Source: Pagrus major | Lineage: Eukaryota; Chordata; Actinopteri; Spariformes; Sparidae | NCBI RefSeq assembly: GCF_040436345.1 | Contig: NC_133220.1 | Span: 3,713,423-3,777,422 of the forward strand | Length of the DNA: 64,000 nucleotides | Reading direction: 5' to 3' | Part shown: positions 1 to 11,308 of the stretch, one piece after another | Layout: each line of letters starts with the position of its first letter | Position numbering within the stretch: the stretch's first letter is position 1 | Notes under the pieces: generated by a model | The model's database searches: none | The model's input: the letters and a program-made list of their open reading frames with translations, nothing else | What the model was told of the DNA's origin: nothing | Made by a program: the position numbers and the translations under genes

Positions 1-378
1 AATTTGAGCTTCTGGATTGCAGCAGTTGCTTTAATGAAACCATGTGAGAAGTGAAGAGAAACCACCACAGTGGAGCTCAAGTATTTTATTTAAGGACAAT
101 TCTGAAGAAGTGTCGAGGGAAAACTTCTATTAATGCTGGTAAACAACATTTACGGTGTTACTTTGTAGATATTATAACACATTTATCAATAATAGTGATA
201 CTGTTGGACTTTAAAAGCAGTGTGTATGGTTTGGTGAGGGCATATTTTGAGTTCTGGTGGGCTGGTTTTGTAAGACAGACGTGGCAACCCTGCGACACCT
301 GACATCTATTTTACTGCATCTAGAAAGACGAGTTCACCCTCTGAAATATTGACAGACAAACTTCAGACCGATCATATT
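1..378. other. Intergenic, nothing recognised
   Basis: AT-rich sequence with short random open frames only. I see no splice-flanked exon, RNA gene or known repeat here. Confidence 0.4.
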
Positions 379-714
379 AAAGGAGCACTGAAGAAACGTT
401 CATGAGCAGAGAAAGATCTTCATTAACTGATTTATTTTCTGCCCAAACAAACTAAATCTCTCTTTGAATAAACAAACTGACCTTAAATACAACACAACTT
501 ATACTGTTTTACTTTGTTTATATGTGGCGGACCCTGCCACCTTTCTAGCCTCAAACAGTGTTCTGGGACCTTATTTTCCTCTGAGAGCAGCTTGTTTACT
601 CACTTATGGAGAAAATACATATTTCTCAGTTTGTATTGATTATTACTCATTAATATTATAAATATTAAAATTCTGAGTTTGAACTTCTTCTCACAAACTA
701 CACAGTGCTCCTTT
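379..714 (-). mobile_element. MITE-like element, copy 1
   Basis: The element is bounded by perfect 12-bp terminal inverted repeats, AAAGGAGCACTG on the left and CAGTGCTCCTTT on the right. Its interior, reverse complemented, matches segments at about 1691-1885 and 28114-28418, including the shared string GGCAGGGTCCGCCAC. There is no coding capacity, so it looks like a non-autonomous DNA transposon. The superfamily is not determined. Confidence 0.7.
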
Positions 715-839
715 ACATGTAACAAATGTGAACTGAAGTTAATTTACCTTGGCACTGTGACAGTCGGATGACGTCACTGAGTGCACGTGTAACAGGTAGT
801 TAACCAGTCAGGGAGTTACTGACTGAAACAGCCTCTCCG

Positions 840-1335
840 TCACTCTGATGCTGTCAGGTGTCCTCGGGCTGTGGTCTGTTGTGATCGCTGTTCACTTCTG
901 ACGTCTGCAGGAAGCCTGTGGGATTATTCTCACCTGGTGCAGGTGTCGAGGAGCTGCTGTCGCCCAGCAACACTTTATTCGCGACAGTTAACGGCTGGTC
1001 GCGTGAAGTTCGCCGCTAGCCGCCGCTAACCGCCGCTGCTAACCGCTGCTAGCTAGCACCGCCTGCTCTGAGCGGCCGCACCGGGACAACACGCCGGGAT
1101 TCAAAGCTCTGCCGGCGGCTCTGCAGAGCTGCTGGTCGGTGTCTGGCTGCTGACGTCGACTGGGGAAATACTCGGACAGCAACACGGTGAGAAACAGGGA
1201 ACATGCGGCAGCTGACAGCTCAGTTTCACTGCTCATCCAGGAGCCGAGGAGCCGCATCACTCGGTGTCTGCTCACTCCGTCACCTCTGGTCGTTATTTCA
1301 CATCTTAACTCTTCATCATCCTCCAGTTTATTTCT
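840..1335. promoter_or_regulatory. CpG-rich patch, possible relic promoter/5' exon
   Basis: This stretch is much richer in CG dinucleotides than its surroundings and contains a run of CCGCTAAC/CCGCTAGC-type repeats around 1010-1060. A short part (ACTTTATT, CGACAGTTA, TGAAGTTCG order) resembles the 5' untranslated region before the signal-peptide exons of blocks A and B. That suggests a decayed promoter of block 0. No signal-peptide exon is recognisable, so this is inference. Confidence 0.3.
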
Positions 1336-1690
1336 AATGTGAGGTCCTGACTGACAACTGTGTGTGTTTGATCCTCACTGTGCTGTTAAAGGAGGTCAGT
1401 GTGTCTTCAGTCGTCGTGTCATTCATCATGAACTGTGTGTGTGTTGAGAGGACGTCTTGTTTTCATACAGCGCCACCTGCTGCACTGCTGTGGTTAACTA
1501 CATGTATAATAATTAACTAGATATATCATAATGATTATTAGACATGTTATTGGCTTCAAACTGACTTTTCAAAAAGCTGCTAACAGTCGTGATGAGTTCA
1601 TGAAGGTTTTCTCCATCTGTGGTTAAACGTTGTTGGTTGTTCTGCTTTGTTTTAACTGTGTTACACTGCAAACTCAGCTTCAAATGCTTT

Positions 1691-1885
1691 AAAGGGACAC
1701 GATGTTTGGAGAAGACATTCACACTCAGTATTTTAATATTTACAGCATTAATGAGGTAATAATACAAACTCAGATGTATTTATTTTCTCCATCAGTGAGT
1801 AAACAAGCTGCTCTCAGAGGAGAATAAGGTCCCAGAACACTGTTTGAGGCTAGAGAGGTGGCAGGGTCCGCCACGTATAAACAAT
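1691..1885 (+). mobile_element. MITE-like element, copy 2 (truncated)
   Basis: Truncated copy of the element at 379-714. It starts AAAGGGACAC and shares the core through GGCAGGGTCCGCCAC. The 3' end is lost where the block 0 intron sequence resumes. Confidence 0.55.
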
Positions 1886-1889
1886 TCAA

Positions 1890-2680
1890 GTATCAAGGTC
1901 TTTTTCACACTTTTGCTGGACTGTGTTACATCTAAACAGTCACTACAATATGTTTCTGAAAGCATTTTAGGCAGCAATGGGCAGAGTAGTGACAGACTCT
2001 CGGTTCATAGTTGCACCATCGGGTTCAGACAGTTTGATCAGAGTTTGGTGAGATGATCCTCACACGATACAAGAGAGACGGCAGCTTTGTCTCCTTCTCA
2101 ACATCTGACTGTATCTTTGTGTCCGTGCATCAACAGTCTGTAGTTGATATGACAGCCCTGAAATCTGAAGGGTGACGTGTTTTGGCAGAGTTTTGCAGGT
2201 AAAAAGGTGAGGGGGCTCTGGGTGCAGGCAAAATAGAGAGAAGTTTAACATTGTTCATTTGTGTTTAGCACCAACATTGTAGTGACACAACGCTGGTTGT
2301 AAATCTAGTGTGAGCCTCACATTGTGCTTTTCTGCTTCTCTCCTGTCTTCTCTCTTAAACACAGTGTTTCAGTCAGTGACGGGATAAAAACAACATGATT
2401 ACATCACTAGAGCCTTAGTTATACTTGATATCTCACAGTCCAGTAGTAAATGCTGTGCTGCCCTTAATAAGCTGCTGTTTATATTGTGTTCACAGGTGCA
2501 TCTCCAGAGCCGGCGCTGGAAACATCCTTCCTGCTGAGGAGCCTCAGGTCTCAGAGAGAGGAGGCAGCTACTGTGTTACCCTCAACACCACTGTGACCAA
2601 GACAGGACGCTGCCGCTGTGTAGCCACACAGGAGGACATTAACCATCAGACTAGTGCTGAAACCTTCCTGATTATCAGTG
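1890..2680 (+). pseudogene. Block 0: relic of a butyrophilin/B7-like Ig gene
   Basis: From about 1910 the sequence follows the intron before the C-type Ig exons of blocks A (from about 10017) and B (from about 26637) almost base for base. The exon relic is 2496-2680, between an intact CACAG acceptor and a GTGAG donor. It is 185 nt against 276-279 nt in the intact copies. About 94 nt covering the first conserved Cys and the Trp region are gone (not a multiple of 3), so reading in phase 1 goes out of frame. The later half still encodes the AGNILPAEEP and RCRCVATQED segments in another frame. No V, linker or membrane exon is seen nearby. A non-functional duplicate remnant. Confidence 0.8.
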
Positions 2681-2780
2681 GTGAGTTTTCTGTCTCAATG
2701 TTTTACTCACAAAATTATTTTAATTGTTCATGTGTCATTAGTTTAAAGTATTTTAGACACCCTGAGACACACTAAGTTTT

Positions 2781-4650
2781 GTACTCTCTGGTGGGGCAAC
2801 TTTTAATCATGATGTAACGATGGTAAACAGCTCAGTAGTCGATGACCGTCAGCCAGCGATGGATGTTGGCCCATTGGCCCAACACTGTTGTTGGCCTGAA
2901 TACATCAGCTGTAAGGAGTTTCTACACTCTGAGAAATATCTTTACCAAATATCTTTAGCTAGGGCTGGACGATAAATCAATATTATTGATTAATTTGAGT
3001 TTGTGGTTTAGAAAGATTTTTAAAAATGAAAATTGGTTTTCTCTTTAACTTCCTCCGCCGTCACTCCCCCTGGACTCCTGTAGTTCATAGTGGCCTCCGG
3101 CCTGCAGTACGAGCACCAGGCTAACTGTTTCACCATGTCGACAGTTTTTATGCTATCGCTAAGCTAGCAGCTTAGCATTCCCTCCCTCCTCTTTATTTTA
3201 CCGCCTCTTTACGAGTTCTCTGTCCCGATTGGATAAAGTGGGCAGGGATACCAGAAAACGTCTTTTGTCTTTACTTACTGACCAAACCCTCTGACAGTGA
3301 TTACTGTTGGAGTATAGAGCTATTAACACTTATTTTAATTGGATAAAATAACACTTACAGCAGCTTTAATAAATGTTATGGTTGATCTCAGGTCCTGAGA
3401 GACTTCAGTCTTAAAGAACCACCTGATTTAAAGGACGACTGAGTTTGCATATCACTCAGCATATGAAGCCTTTGTCAGGCTTTATTAAATAAACTGAATA
3501 AACACAAAGTTATTGCTTTATAATCACGTCCTGCTCCTTCTCATTATGTTAACACATAAGACAGCAGCATCGCTGAGTTATTTTACAGTGAACCCTTTGG
3601 TCGGAGGTGGAAGAAGTACTCAGATCCTTTACTTAAGTAAAAGTACACACACAACTCTGCTGAGTGAAAGTGAAAGAACAGAAGTTTCATCAGCAGATTA
3701 AAATTGAAAATACTTGTTCTGCAGTAAAATGTCTCTTGTGACTGATATCTGATGCTATGTGACATTATTAGATGTTAATACTGATGCATCAATGTTAGAG
3801 CAGCATTTCAAGATTCAGTACTTTATTGCCATCAGCATGACTGATAGGAATTTGTTTTGGTGAGCTCACTCAAAGCACAGACGAGACACCACACACTCGT
3901 AAAAAACATAGAAGCAGAAACACAAACACGAGCACCTGTAGGACGGATTAGCAGCGACACCATCAGATAAAGTGCTTCAGTGCACGAGTGCATCATAAAT
4001 ACATCTGCCAGCTGCCCTGTTGTTTAAAACCTATTGAGTGACCTCCAGTGCTGAGCAGAATGTGAAGAAGGGATACAGCTTCAGGATATGTGCTTTTTTA
4101 AAATCTGGCTGTTCTAGCTGTAATTATTTTGAGTCTTTTGTGAGAGGAGAGGAAATTAAGAAGGCTGTTAGCTTGATGGGACGGGTCCTTTAAAAACCAC
4201 AAGGCCTTTTTTTGTTATCACACCTGATCCATTTCCACGAGAGCAGGGAGGTCACACCCAGTGACTGTTGAAGCAGTTCCTGTTGGTCCACCAGTTTCTG
4301 AGATGACGTCATGGGACGCTGAAATAAGGCCGATTTCTGCAGGACCCAATAACATGAATACTACACAGAACTACATTAATCTGTTACTTTCAACAAAATG
4401 TCCAAATCACCTTTATAGATCAGTGAAACAGTCTAGATCTTTAAATAAACGCATGTCCTTGGACTCAGGGATCAGCAGGCAGACACAGGATCATAGTCTG
4501 ATTTATTATGAGACAGGAATAAATATTTTAAATAGTAGACTCAGTCAGTTTCTTGGTGAACCACACTTTACATTAGTGTTAAAATAATGAGGGGACGTGT
4601 AGATGTAGTAATAATAACTACAGAGCTCACTGCTCAGACAGTTTCTATAA
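2781..4650. other. Intergenic, dispersed teleost repeats
   Basis: No exon recognised. Around 3113-3180 is a fragment like the GCTAACTGTTTCACC repeat that recurs in the tail array (for example 28796). Around 3598-3660 is the common fish motif GTACTCAGATCCTTTACTT, also present inverted near 49870-49980. The open frame 4261-4587 has no family features. Confidence 0.4.
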
Positions 4651-4903
4651 GGAAGGATCAGCTCCGCCTCAATGTGACATCATGCAGCAGTTAGTCAGTT
4701 TCCTGCGCAGCACCGAGCCACAGACATCAGCTCAGAGGAGGAAGAAGAACAAGGAAGTTAACGTTTGGTAAACTTGTCAGCGTGCCGAGACCTTCTCACA
4801 TATATTTACCGAATATTAACGTATTTACGGATGGGATAAGCGTTATACTGGACTGTGCGGTGTTCAGCTGCTGTCCACTAGAACTTTATTTGGGACATTG
4901 GAC

Positions 4904-4911
4904 TATAAATA
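4904..4911 (+). promoter_or_regulatory. TATA-like box of block A
   Basis: TATAAATA lies about 95 bp upstream of the block A start codon. The aligned sequence in block B (about 11197-11204) reads TGTAAATG, so B lacks this box. Assigning promoter function is inference. Confidence 0.35.
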
Positions 4912-5005
4912 TCTATTTAACGACAGTTAGCGGCAGGTTGGCTTCTCGAGAAAACATGAAGAAGTTGTTCTGGTGTGAAGTTCGTCCTCTGCCTTCAGCT
5001 TCAAC

Positions 5006-5072
5006 ATGAGGACATCTCTGGATCTTTGTGTTTGTCTGCTGACTCTGTGTGGAACAACACTTGGACAAACCG
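5006..5072 (+). CDS. Block A exon 1, signal peptide
   Basis: The ATG opens 22 codons plus one base, followed by GTAAGA. The encoded peptide is short and hydrophobic with a Gly-Gln-Thr end, as expected for a cleaved signal. This is the only ATG that gives a signal peptide in phase with the V exon. Confidence 0.85.
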
Positions 5073-8000
5073 GTAAGAAAGGTGATATTTACTAGTACGT
5101 CACGACCTGTAACTTCCACTGTAGCGTAGCATAACAGCTACATGTGTTATAGGAGGCACCACCGTGTGTCTGGTCGCTACGTTATTTATTATTTTAATTC
5201 TCCACCTTATTTTGTGTGTCGACTCATGAACTAATTTAATCACCGTTGGTTCTTTTCAACTTTAATCTTTGTAAGATTAGTTTAACTTTCGTCTGTTTCA
5301 CTTTTGTCTAATTTCAAAATAAAAGCGAAGAAGGTGAATTCACATTCTTCAGGTCAGTCTGTCAATAATGAATGAATCAATTAATAAACAAACAAATAAA
5401 TAAATATAACAATCTGACAAAATAAAACAAAATTAGTAAATGTATAAAAATAATTAAACTAATCATTAATAAGTAACTCCTGCCTGTAATTTGTATTTTA
5501 AAGATTGTGTCTTTGAGTGTGAACACTTTGTCATCTCAGTTGTGTGAATAATTAGTCAAACTTAGTAATAAAAGATAAAGTTGGAAACATCAAGTGGACC
5601 TAAATGACAGACTGTCATTGAGAGTCTTCTCAGAGCATTTACACCCCAGAGTTCACCACAGTATCATATATTTTCACTGTGTGCCTCTAAATTAAGACTG
5701 GAATTAAAAGGAAATTCTGTCTCCACTGACCCATTTTAGTTCAGAAGGACAGTTCATGTGTTCACAATGTCACAGACCCAACAGCAGGACAATATGATGT
5801 AGGATTTCAAAATTAAAGCCCTTTAATATTTCATAAATGGGTTGTGTTTTCAGCTGACTTCAGATTGATATTAAAACTAAACTTGTCAGCAGTGGTACAG
5901 TGTTTTATTATTTCTTTATCTGTTATAAAAAAGGACAAACCATCAGATAAACCAGCTCATTTAACTAAAACAGAAAAGCAAAGGAAACATCAGTGAATGA
6001 CAGATTTTGGGGCCCTCAGTGTGAGGTCCTGACTGATAACTGTATATTTGTTTTTATCCTCACTGTGCTGTTAAAGGAGTTCAGTGTATTTTCAGTCGTC
6101 GTTTCATTCATCATGAACTGTGTGTGTGTTGAGAGGACGTCTTGTTTTTATACAGCGCCACCTGCTGCACTGCTGTGGTTAACTAGATCAATTCAATACT
6201 GAATTACAGGTGAATAGTTATTTGTTATAATTCATCATTAATAATTATTAGACATGTTATTTTCTTCAAACTGGGACTTTTCAAAAAGCTACTAACAGCA
6301 AATAGTCGTGATGAGTTCGCGAAGGTTTTCTAGTGTTTCCCACCTGATTTCATGAGACTATGGTGGGTGGACCTCGGACCCTTTCAGTCAGTACTGGAGC
6401 ATATCATAACTTATGTGATCATAACTTATGTGATCATAAATTATGTGATCATAAACAAGAACGTTCAGAAAATATCAAATCTTAAAATAATAAAGTATAA
6501 CACTGCTTTGAGCTTGATGCCTGGTGATGAGTCCAGTCATCACAATAGTGCACAGCTATGACTGTACATGAGAGATCTGTCATGCTATTAAGAGACGTGA
6601 AAATATTTCTGTGTTTTGGATCATAATGAAACTGTGGTGGGCTGCTTCGGCACTTTACTGAGCAACTGGGCCAAGTGAGAATGTGCCAAGCTGTTCTACT
6701 TTGATTCAGCCTTTTACATTTGTGCTCACTGTTGGACTGCAAACACACTTATTCAGTGATCACAACTTCATATGCCTTCACTTAATTCTTGGTGATTTCT
6801 GTTTATACAACTATACAAGCAAAACTTGATCACCAACATTTAACAGAATCACAGACACTGAGCTCAGATTTCAGCCGAGAGTCTCATGTTTACAATATTC
6901 TAATCTTGTTAATGAAGAGAAATGTGTTTGTGTTGTGTTGTGTTGTCTCATCCGCTGTGATAATATGCACATGTTTCAAACTGTGAACTCTCTGAGTAAG
7001 AAGTCAGAGTGTAAAGAAAGGCTCCAGGTTGTCCAGCGCTGTGAATATCTCTCTGGACAGTGTCAGGGTCTGTCAGCTGCAGTGCAGCAGGTCAGAAGCA
7101 GCTCCAAACACATCAGAAAATATCTCTCTTCAAAGGTTCAAAACACAGTTTTCATATCCAGGTCATCCAGGTTTGATGATGTCATCACTGAAATAACACA
7201 GACTGATTTATCAAAGCTGTCTCCTGAGGGAGAATATTTCAGGAGGTGTGATGTGGAGGAAAACTTAAAGCCATAAATCATTTGGTTACTAACTACCATG
7301 ATGTAAACTGGTGTTTCAGAGCAAATGTTTTCACCTGACGGCTCCGTTGAACATAATGATTAAATTTACTTTATTTTTCAGGTCCAGGTGTCAAAGTGGT
7401 CGTGGAAGAAGACAGTGATGCTGTTTTACCCTGTTCCCTCAGCACCAAGGAGGACATCACAGGACAGGTCTTTGACTGGAGGAAAGATTTTCAGAAGAAG
7501 GTGTTCATGTATGATTCAGGCATTCATTACAATAACGGCCGTCCAGGTCAAGATGAGCAGTTCATAGATCGAGTCTCACATTTTCAAGATCAACTGAAGA
7601 ACGGCAACGCCTCCATAAAGATCCAAAACACAAAGATGGCCGACAGCGGGAACTACAGCTGCTTTTTTCCACATCTTCAGAGACAAACAAGCTACATTGA
7701 GCTTGTTGTTGGTGAGTGCTTTCATTAAACAGTTAATGTGAGTTAATGTGTAATGTGTAACAGTAATGTGTTTCCTGACTGGAAACATCCCACACTGGCT
7801 GGTTGGATCACGGCCCTGGACAGGAAGGCTCTGCAGCGGTTTTCTTCTCTGATGCATCTTCTCACCGTTTCAGTTATCAGATGAGGTGTTAATTCACACA
7901 ACAAAGGCCACATATTTAATGAGGGATGTATAAACTATACCTGCAGCTCCCTCATTAAATATGTGGCCTTTGTTGTGTGAATTATCACCTCAGCTCATGT

Positions 8001-10867
8001 TTTCCTCACTCCACTTTAGATATTGAAAAATGAATCCATTAATAACATATGACAAGTTCATAATCTCACCCATTCACTGTGCAAAAAATAATGTTCTTAT
8101 TTATCTTTCAGAGCCGATCTTGAAAAACCGATCAGGAGAAATCCCAGGTGAGTGATGATGTCACTGATCTCTGCACCTGTCAGGTGTGCTACAACTCTCT
8201 GTGCCCCAGTATCACTCAAAGGTTTTGATACAGTGACTCCATGTAGACGTGTTGTTCTCACAGTGCAGCAGGTTGACATGAGCAGAGGGACAACCAGCAG
8301 CTGCAGGTTAACAGACATCATGTCAGCTGATCGCTTCAGTGAATCAGCTTTCATTTGGTTCTTTAGTCATAAATAAGGGTGTCACGATTTCGATTTGAAA
8401 TCGAAATCGATAGAAATTAATTCACAATCTCGAACTTCGAATTAAAAAATAGAATCGCTCTGGTCATTATTTCAACTCAACTCCCCTGTCTCCTCTCCTT
8501 TCTGCCCCGGAGCTGAGCTGTATCACAGGCTGATACAGAAAAAGAGCGATTGACTGACCCAGTAGCTCACAGCTCACTCGCTCTCCCTCCCAGCATGTAG
8601 AGCCCCTCCCTTACCTGAGAAACTCGCACTCCGTGGCGCACACTCTGGGTGACTGACTCAAGTGACTCAAGTGACTCGAAAACCCAATTCACTTTAGTAA
8701 GTGACTCATACAAACTCGAGTCAGTAAAAGGAATCGAGTATACCATCACTACTCTCGCTCGCCCACTCACACCTGACGCACCTTGTGTCCAACTGTTGGA
8801 AATAGTTTGTTAAGACACTTAATTGTTCAGAGAAGACTGTGGACATGGCTGTTTTATTTTTGTGTTTGTTTTGTTGTGAACTTGAATGTCGTCTTCTGTG
8901 AAGAAGACTGCCGTTACAAAAGAGAAACTAGATGGCAGGTTATTTTGTTTAAGTTTCCAATTGACTGAAAATATAAGATTATTGTTACATTATGTTGTTA
9001 ATAAATGTTTTAAATTTGACAATGTAGTGTGGTACATTGCGAACAAAGGTCAGATATTATATTGCATAAAAGTCTAGTCTAAAGATGGCGTAGCAACCTG
9101 TGCTTTAAAAAAAATAAATGTAAAAATTGAGAATCGAATCGAACCGTGACCTTAGAATCGAAAATTGAATCGAATCAAGGATTTGGAGAATCGTGACACC
9201 CCTAGTCATAAAGGTCTCCACAATTATTTTATTAGATGTAACATCAGAAGCATTTTAACCTTCTGCTAAAAATGTGTCAGATTAATAACTGAGAACTTTC
9301 TGAATCCTCACTACAGACACACATGCATGATTATAATGTTACTGATCTCTACATCTGCAGTGTTTATCAGCTGTTGAGACACAAACACAAAGTTCAGTCT
9401 GATCTACTTGATGTTGTTCAGTCCAGCTTCTGTTGTGACTGTTAACATCAGACTGTAAATACACCATGATCCACTGTTTCTATAGAGGCAGTTGCATTCA
9501 AACTGTCTTCAGCAACATTTTGACTGATCGCGTGAAGCTGATGTTGCATCTGAGCTTAAGATACTTTTTATTCAGACTGGTACAGAACAGTGAGTGTCAA
9601 ATTGCAATTATAACTGAAAGATGTTTTTCTAATAATTATAAGAAACTTCTTGTGATTTCATGAGTTTTGATCAAAAGCGATCAATAAGCTATGATTCATA
9701 TTTGATTTCCACTTCACCTGTGTAAAAAGTTAACTTCAGTGTAGGGCTGCAGCTAATGTTTCCATTATTAATTAACCTCTTATTATTTTATTTAAATTAA
9801 TCCATTAATGGTCTATAAATCAAATCATTAAATTAAAGGTCTCAGGGTCCAATGTGCCTTTTTCTCCTTCACCGTCTCTCCTCCAAACATGTTGCTGCTC
9901 ATTGTGGCCAAACAACTCTGCTTTGAAATGGCTCCAAGTGACTTTCCTGACTTGTTCAAATCAATAATTAACTCTTTCTTGTTCTTTACAAGTGGGTGTA
10001 AACTGCTGACCACGACTGTGTTACATCTAAACAGTCACTACAATATGTTTCTGAAAGCATTTTAGGCAGCAATGGGCAGAGTAGTGACAGACTCTTGGTT
10101 CATAGTTGCACCATCGGGTTCAGACAGTTTGATCAGAGTTTGGTGAGATGATCCTCACACGATACAAGAGAGACGGGCAGCTTTGTCTCCTTCTCAACAT
10201 CTGACTGTATCTTTGTGTCTGTGGATCAACAGTCTGTAGTTGATATGACAGCCCTGAAATCTGAAGGGTGACGTGTTTTGGCAGAGTTTTGCAGGTAAAA
10301 AGGTGAGGGGGCTCTGGGTGCAGGCAAAATAGAGAGAAGTTTAACATTGTTCATTTGTGTTTAGCACCAACATTGTAGTGACACAACGCTGGTTGTAAAT
10401 CTAGTGTGAGACTCACATTGTGCTTTTCTGCTTCTCTCCTGTCTTCTCTCTTAAACACAGTGTTTCAGTCAGTGACGGGATAAAAACAACATGATTACAT
10501 CACTAGAGCCTTAGTTATACTTGATATCTCACAGTCCAGTAGTAAATGCTGTGCTGCCCTTAATAAGCTGCTGTTTACATTGTGTTCACAGGTGCATCTC
10601 CAGAGCCATACATCAAAATAAATAATGCTGCAAATGGGGTGCTGCTGCAGTGTGAAGTTCGAGGAGCTTTTCTAAAACCTAAAGTCGAGTGGCAGGACAG
10701 CGCTGGAAACATCCTTCCTGCTGAGGAGCCTCCGGTCTTAAAGGGAGGAGGCCGTTACTACGTTACCCTCAAGACCACTGTGACCAAGACAGGACACTAC
10801 CGCTGTGTAGCCACACAGGAGGACATTAGCCATCAGATTTATTCTGAGATCTATGTGGTGTTTAATG
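5006..10867 (+). CDS. Block A: butyrophilin/B7-like receptor exons (signal, V, linker, C), no membrane exon
   Basis: Exons by my model: 5006-5072, 7382-7711, 8112-8147 and 10592-10867, all GT-AG and all phase 1. The product starts with a signal peptide (MRTSLDLCVCLLTLCGTTLG). A V-type Ig domain follows, with Cys40, Trp55 and the DSGNYSC116 signature, then a short hydrophilic linker and a C-type Ig domain (LLQCEV ... VEWQD ... GHYRCVAT). Such proteins sit on the cell surface and act in immune recognition; the family is clear, the orthologue is not. No transmembrane exon follows before the block B promoter 440 bp downstream. The product is therefore either truncated or secreted, or the last exon splices on to the block B V exon, which keeps frame and would give V-C-V-C. 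Confidence 0.8.
6403..6456. repeat. 15-bp tandem repeat
   Basis: The unit ATCATAACTTATGTG occurs about 3.5 times with one-base variation. The same array is at 20833-20886 in block B. Confidence 0.7.
6935..7276 (+). other. 113-codon open frame of unknown status, duplicated in block B
   Basis: I recognise no domain. The frame is rich in Ser, Lys and Gln and ends at a TAA about 105 bp before the V exon acceptor. The copy at 21357-21698 differs at only about 2 of 342 bases, which is no better than the surrounding intron, so conservation does not prove coding. No splice acceptor clearly introduces it. Confidence 0.2.
7382..7711 (+). CDS. Block A exon 2, V-type Ig domain
   Basis: 330 nt, phase 1 to 1. 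It encodes a complete V-set domain: VLPCSL in strand B, FDWRK in strand C, and MADSGNYSCFF in strand F. There is a possible N-glycosylation site at NAS. Compared with the block B exon at 21804-22133 there are 21 base differences: 15 amino-acid replacements and 3 synonymous codons. Confidence 0.9.
7883..7991. repeat. Inverted repeat (hairpin), about 44-bp arms
   Basis: Left arm 7883-7926 and right arm 7948-7991 are reverse complements with one mismatch, around a 21-nt loop. Only the inner part of the right arm (CTCATTAAATATGTGGCC) has a counterpart in block B, near 23300. Probably a small foldback or MITE remnant. Confidence 0.75.
8112..8147 (+). CDS. Block A exon 3, 12-codon linker
   Basis: 36 nt between CTTTCAG and GTGAGT. 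It encodes EPILKNRSGEIP in phase with the flanking Ig exons. Equivalent exons are at 23419-23454 (block B) and 58566-58604 (minus gene, one codon longer), which supports this very short exon. Confidence 0.8.
8374..9204. mobile_element. hAT-like non-autonomous element, copy 1
   Basis: An 831-bp insertion flanked by the 8-bp duplication GTCATAAA (8366-8373 and 9205-9212). Ends read TAAGGGTGTCACGATT and, inverted, TAGGGGTGTCACGATT. The uninterrupted target is in block B near 23672-23679. The 8-bp duplication and GGGTGTCACG ends fit the hAT superfamily. The interior shares about 350 bp with the copy at 24085-25055 but differs in the middle. No transposase survives. Confidence 0.85.
9828..10013 (-). 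pseudogene. Tc1-like transposase remnant (block A)
   Basis: On the minus strand the frame contains KELIIDLNKSGKSLGAISK, typical of the N-terminal helix-turn-helix of Tc1/mariner transposases. A deletion joins it to a later piece (the CLATMSSNMFGGETVK frame, antisense to the LFGHNEQQHVWRR-type motif). A longer relic of the same insertion remains in block B (25240-26301). Confidence 0.65.
10592..10867 (+). CDS. Block A exon 4, C-type Ig domain
   Basis: 276 nt, phase 1 to 1. It encodes Cys of LLQCEV, Trp of VEWQD and the tyrosine-corner Cys of GHYRCVAT. It is 3 nt shorter than the B exon (27216-27494) and differs heavily in the first strands (YIKINNAANG against HITVLYQTKD), although the preceding intron is about 99% identical. 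The donor GTGAGA is intact. Confidence 0.9.
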
Positions 10868-10874
10868 GTGAGAT

Positions 10875-10940
10875 TTCTTTCCTCTCTCTCTCTCTCTCTT
10901 TCTATCTCTCTCTCTCTCTCTCTCTCGCTCTCTCTCTCTC
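10875..10940. repeat. (CT)n microsatellite at the duplication junction
   Basis: A CT-rich run begins 7 bases after the block A C-exon donor. Similarity to the block B sequence after its C exon stops here, so this may mark the breakpoint that removed the membrane and tail exons from block A. Confidence 0.7.
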
Positions 10941-11308
10941 ACCACATATCATGTAGTTGACCAATCACGTGCAGCTTGGACAGAGAAAAGAGATGGTTCC
11001 GACCCGATCGTTCACTTCAGAGCCGGTGTGGCTCTAAGACTTCACTACTCCGCTCAGAGGAGGAAGAAGTGATCGGATGACAAACTTCTCACGTATATTT
11101 ACTGAATATTCACGTATTCACGGATGGATTAACGTTATACTGGACCTGGTGCTGTTCAGCTGCTGTCCACTAGAACTTTATTTGGGACCTTGGACTGTAA
11201 ATGTGTCTTTAACGACAGTTAGCGGCAGGTTGGCTTCTCGCCGTCGTCAGTTAAAACATTGAGGAAGTGGTTCTGGTGTGAAGTTCGTCCTCTGCCTTCA
11301 GCTTCAAC

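Larger units (their letters stand above)
5073..7381 (+). other. Block A intron 1
   Basis: From about 5308 on it is almost identical to block B intron 1 right of the retrovirus (19718 on), but the first 240 bp are clearly diverged. It contains a small tandem repeat (6403-6456) and an open frame (6935-7276) also kept in block B. Confidence 0.6.

Noticed and set aside
1039-1275. Minus-strand 78-codon frame in the CpG-rich patch
   Set aside because: GC-rich DNA gives long chance frames; no recognisable domain and no matching exon in blocks A or B.
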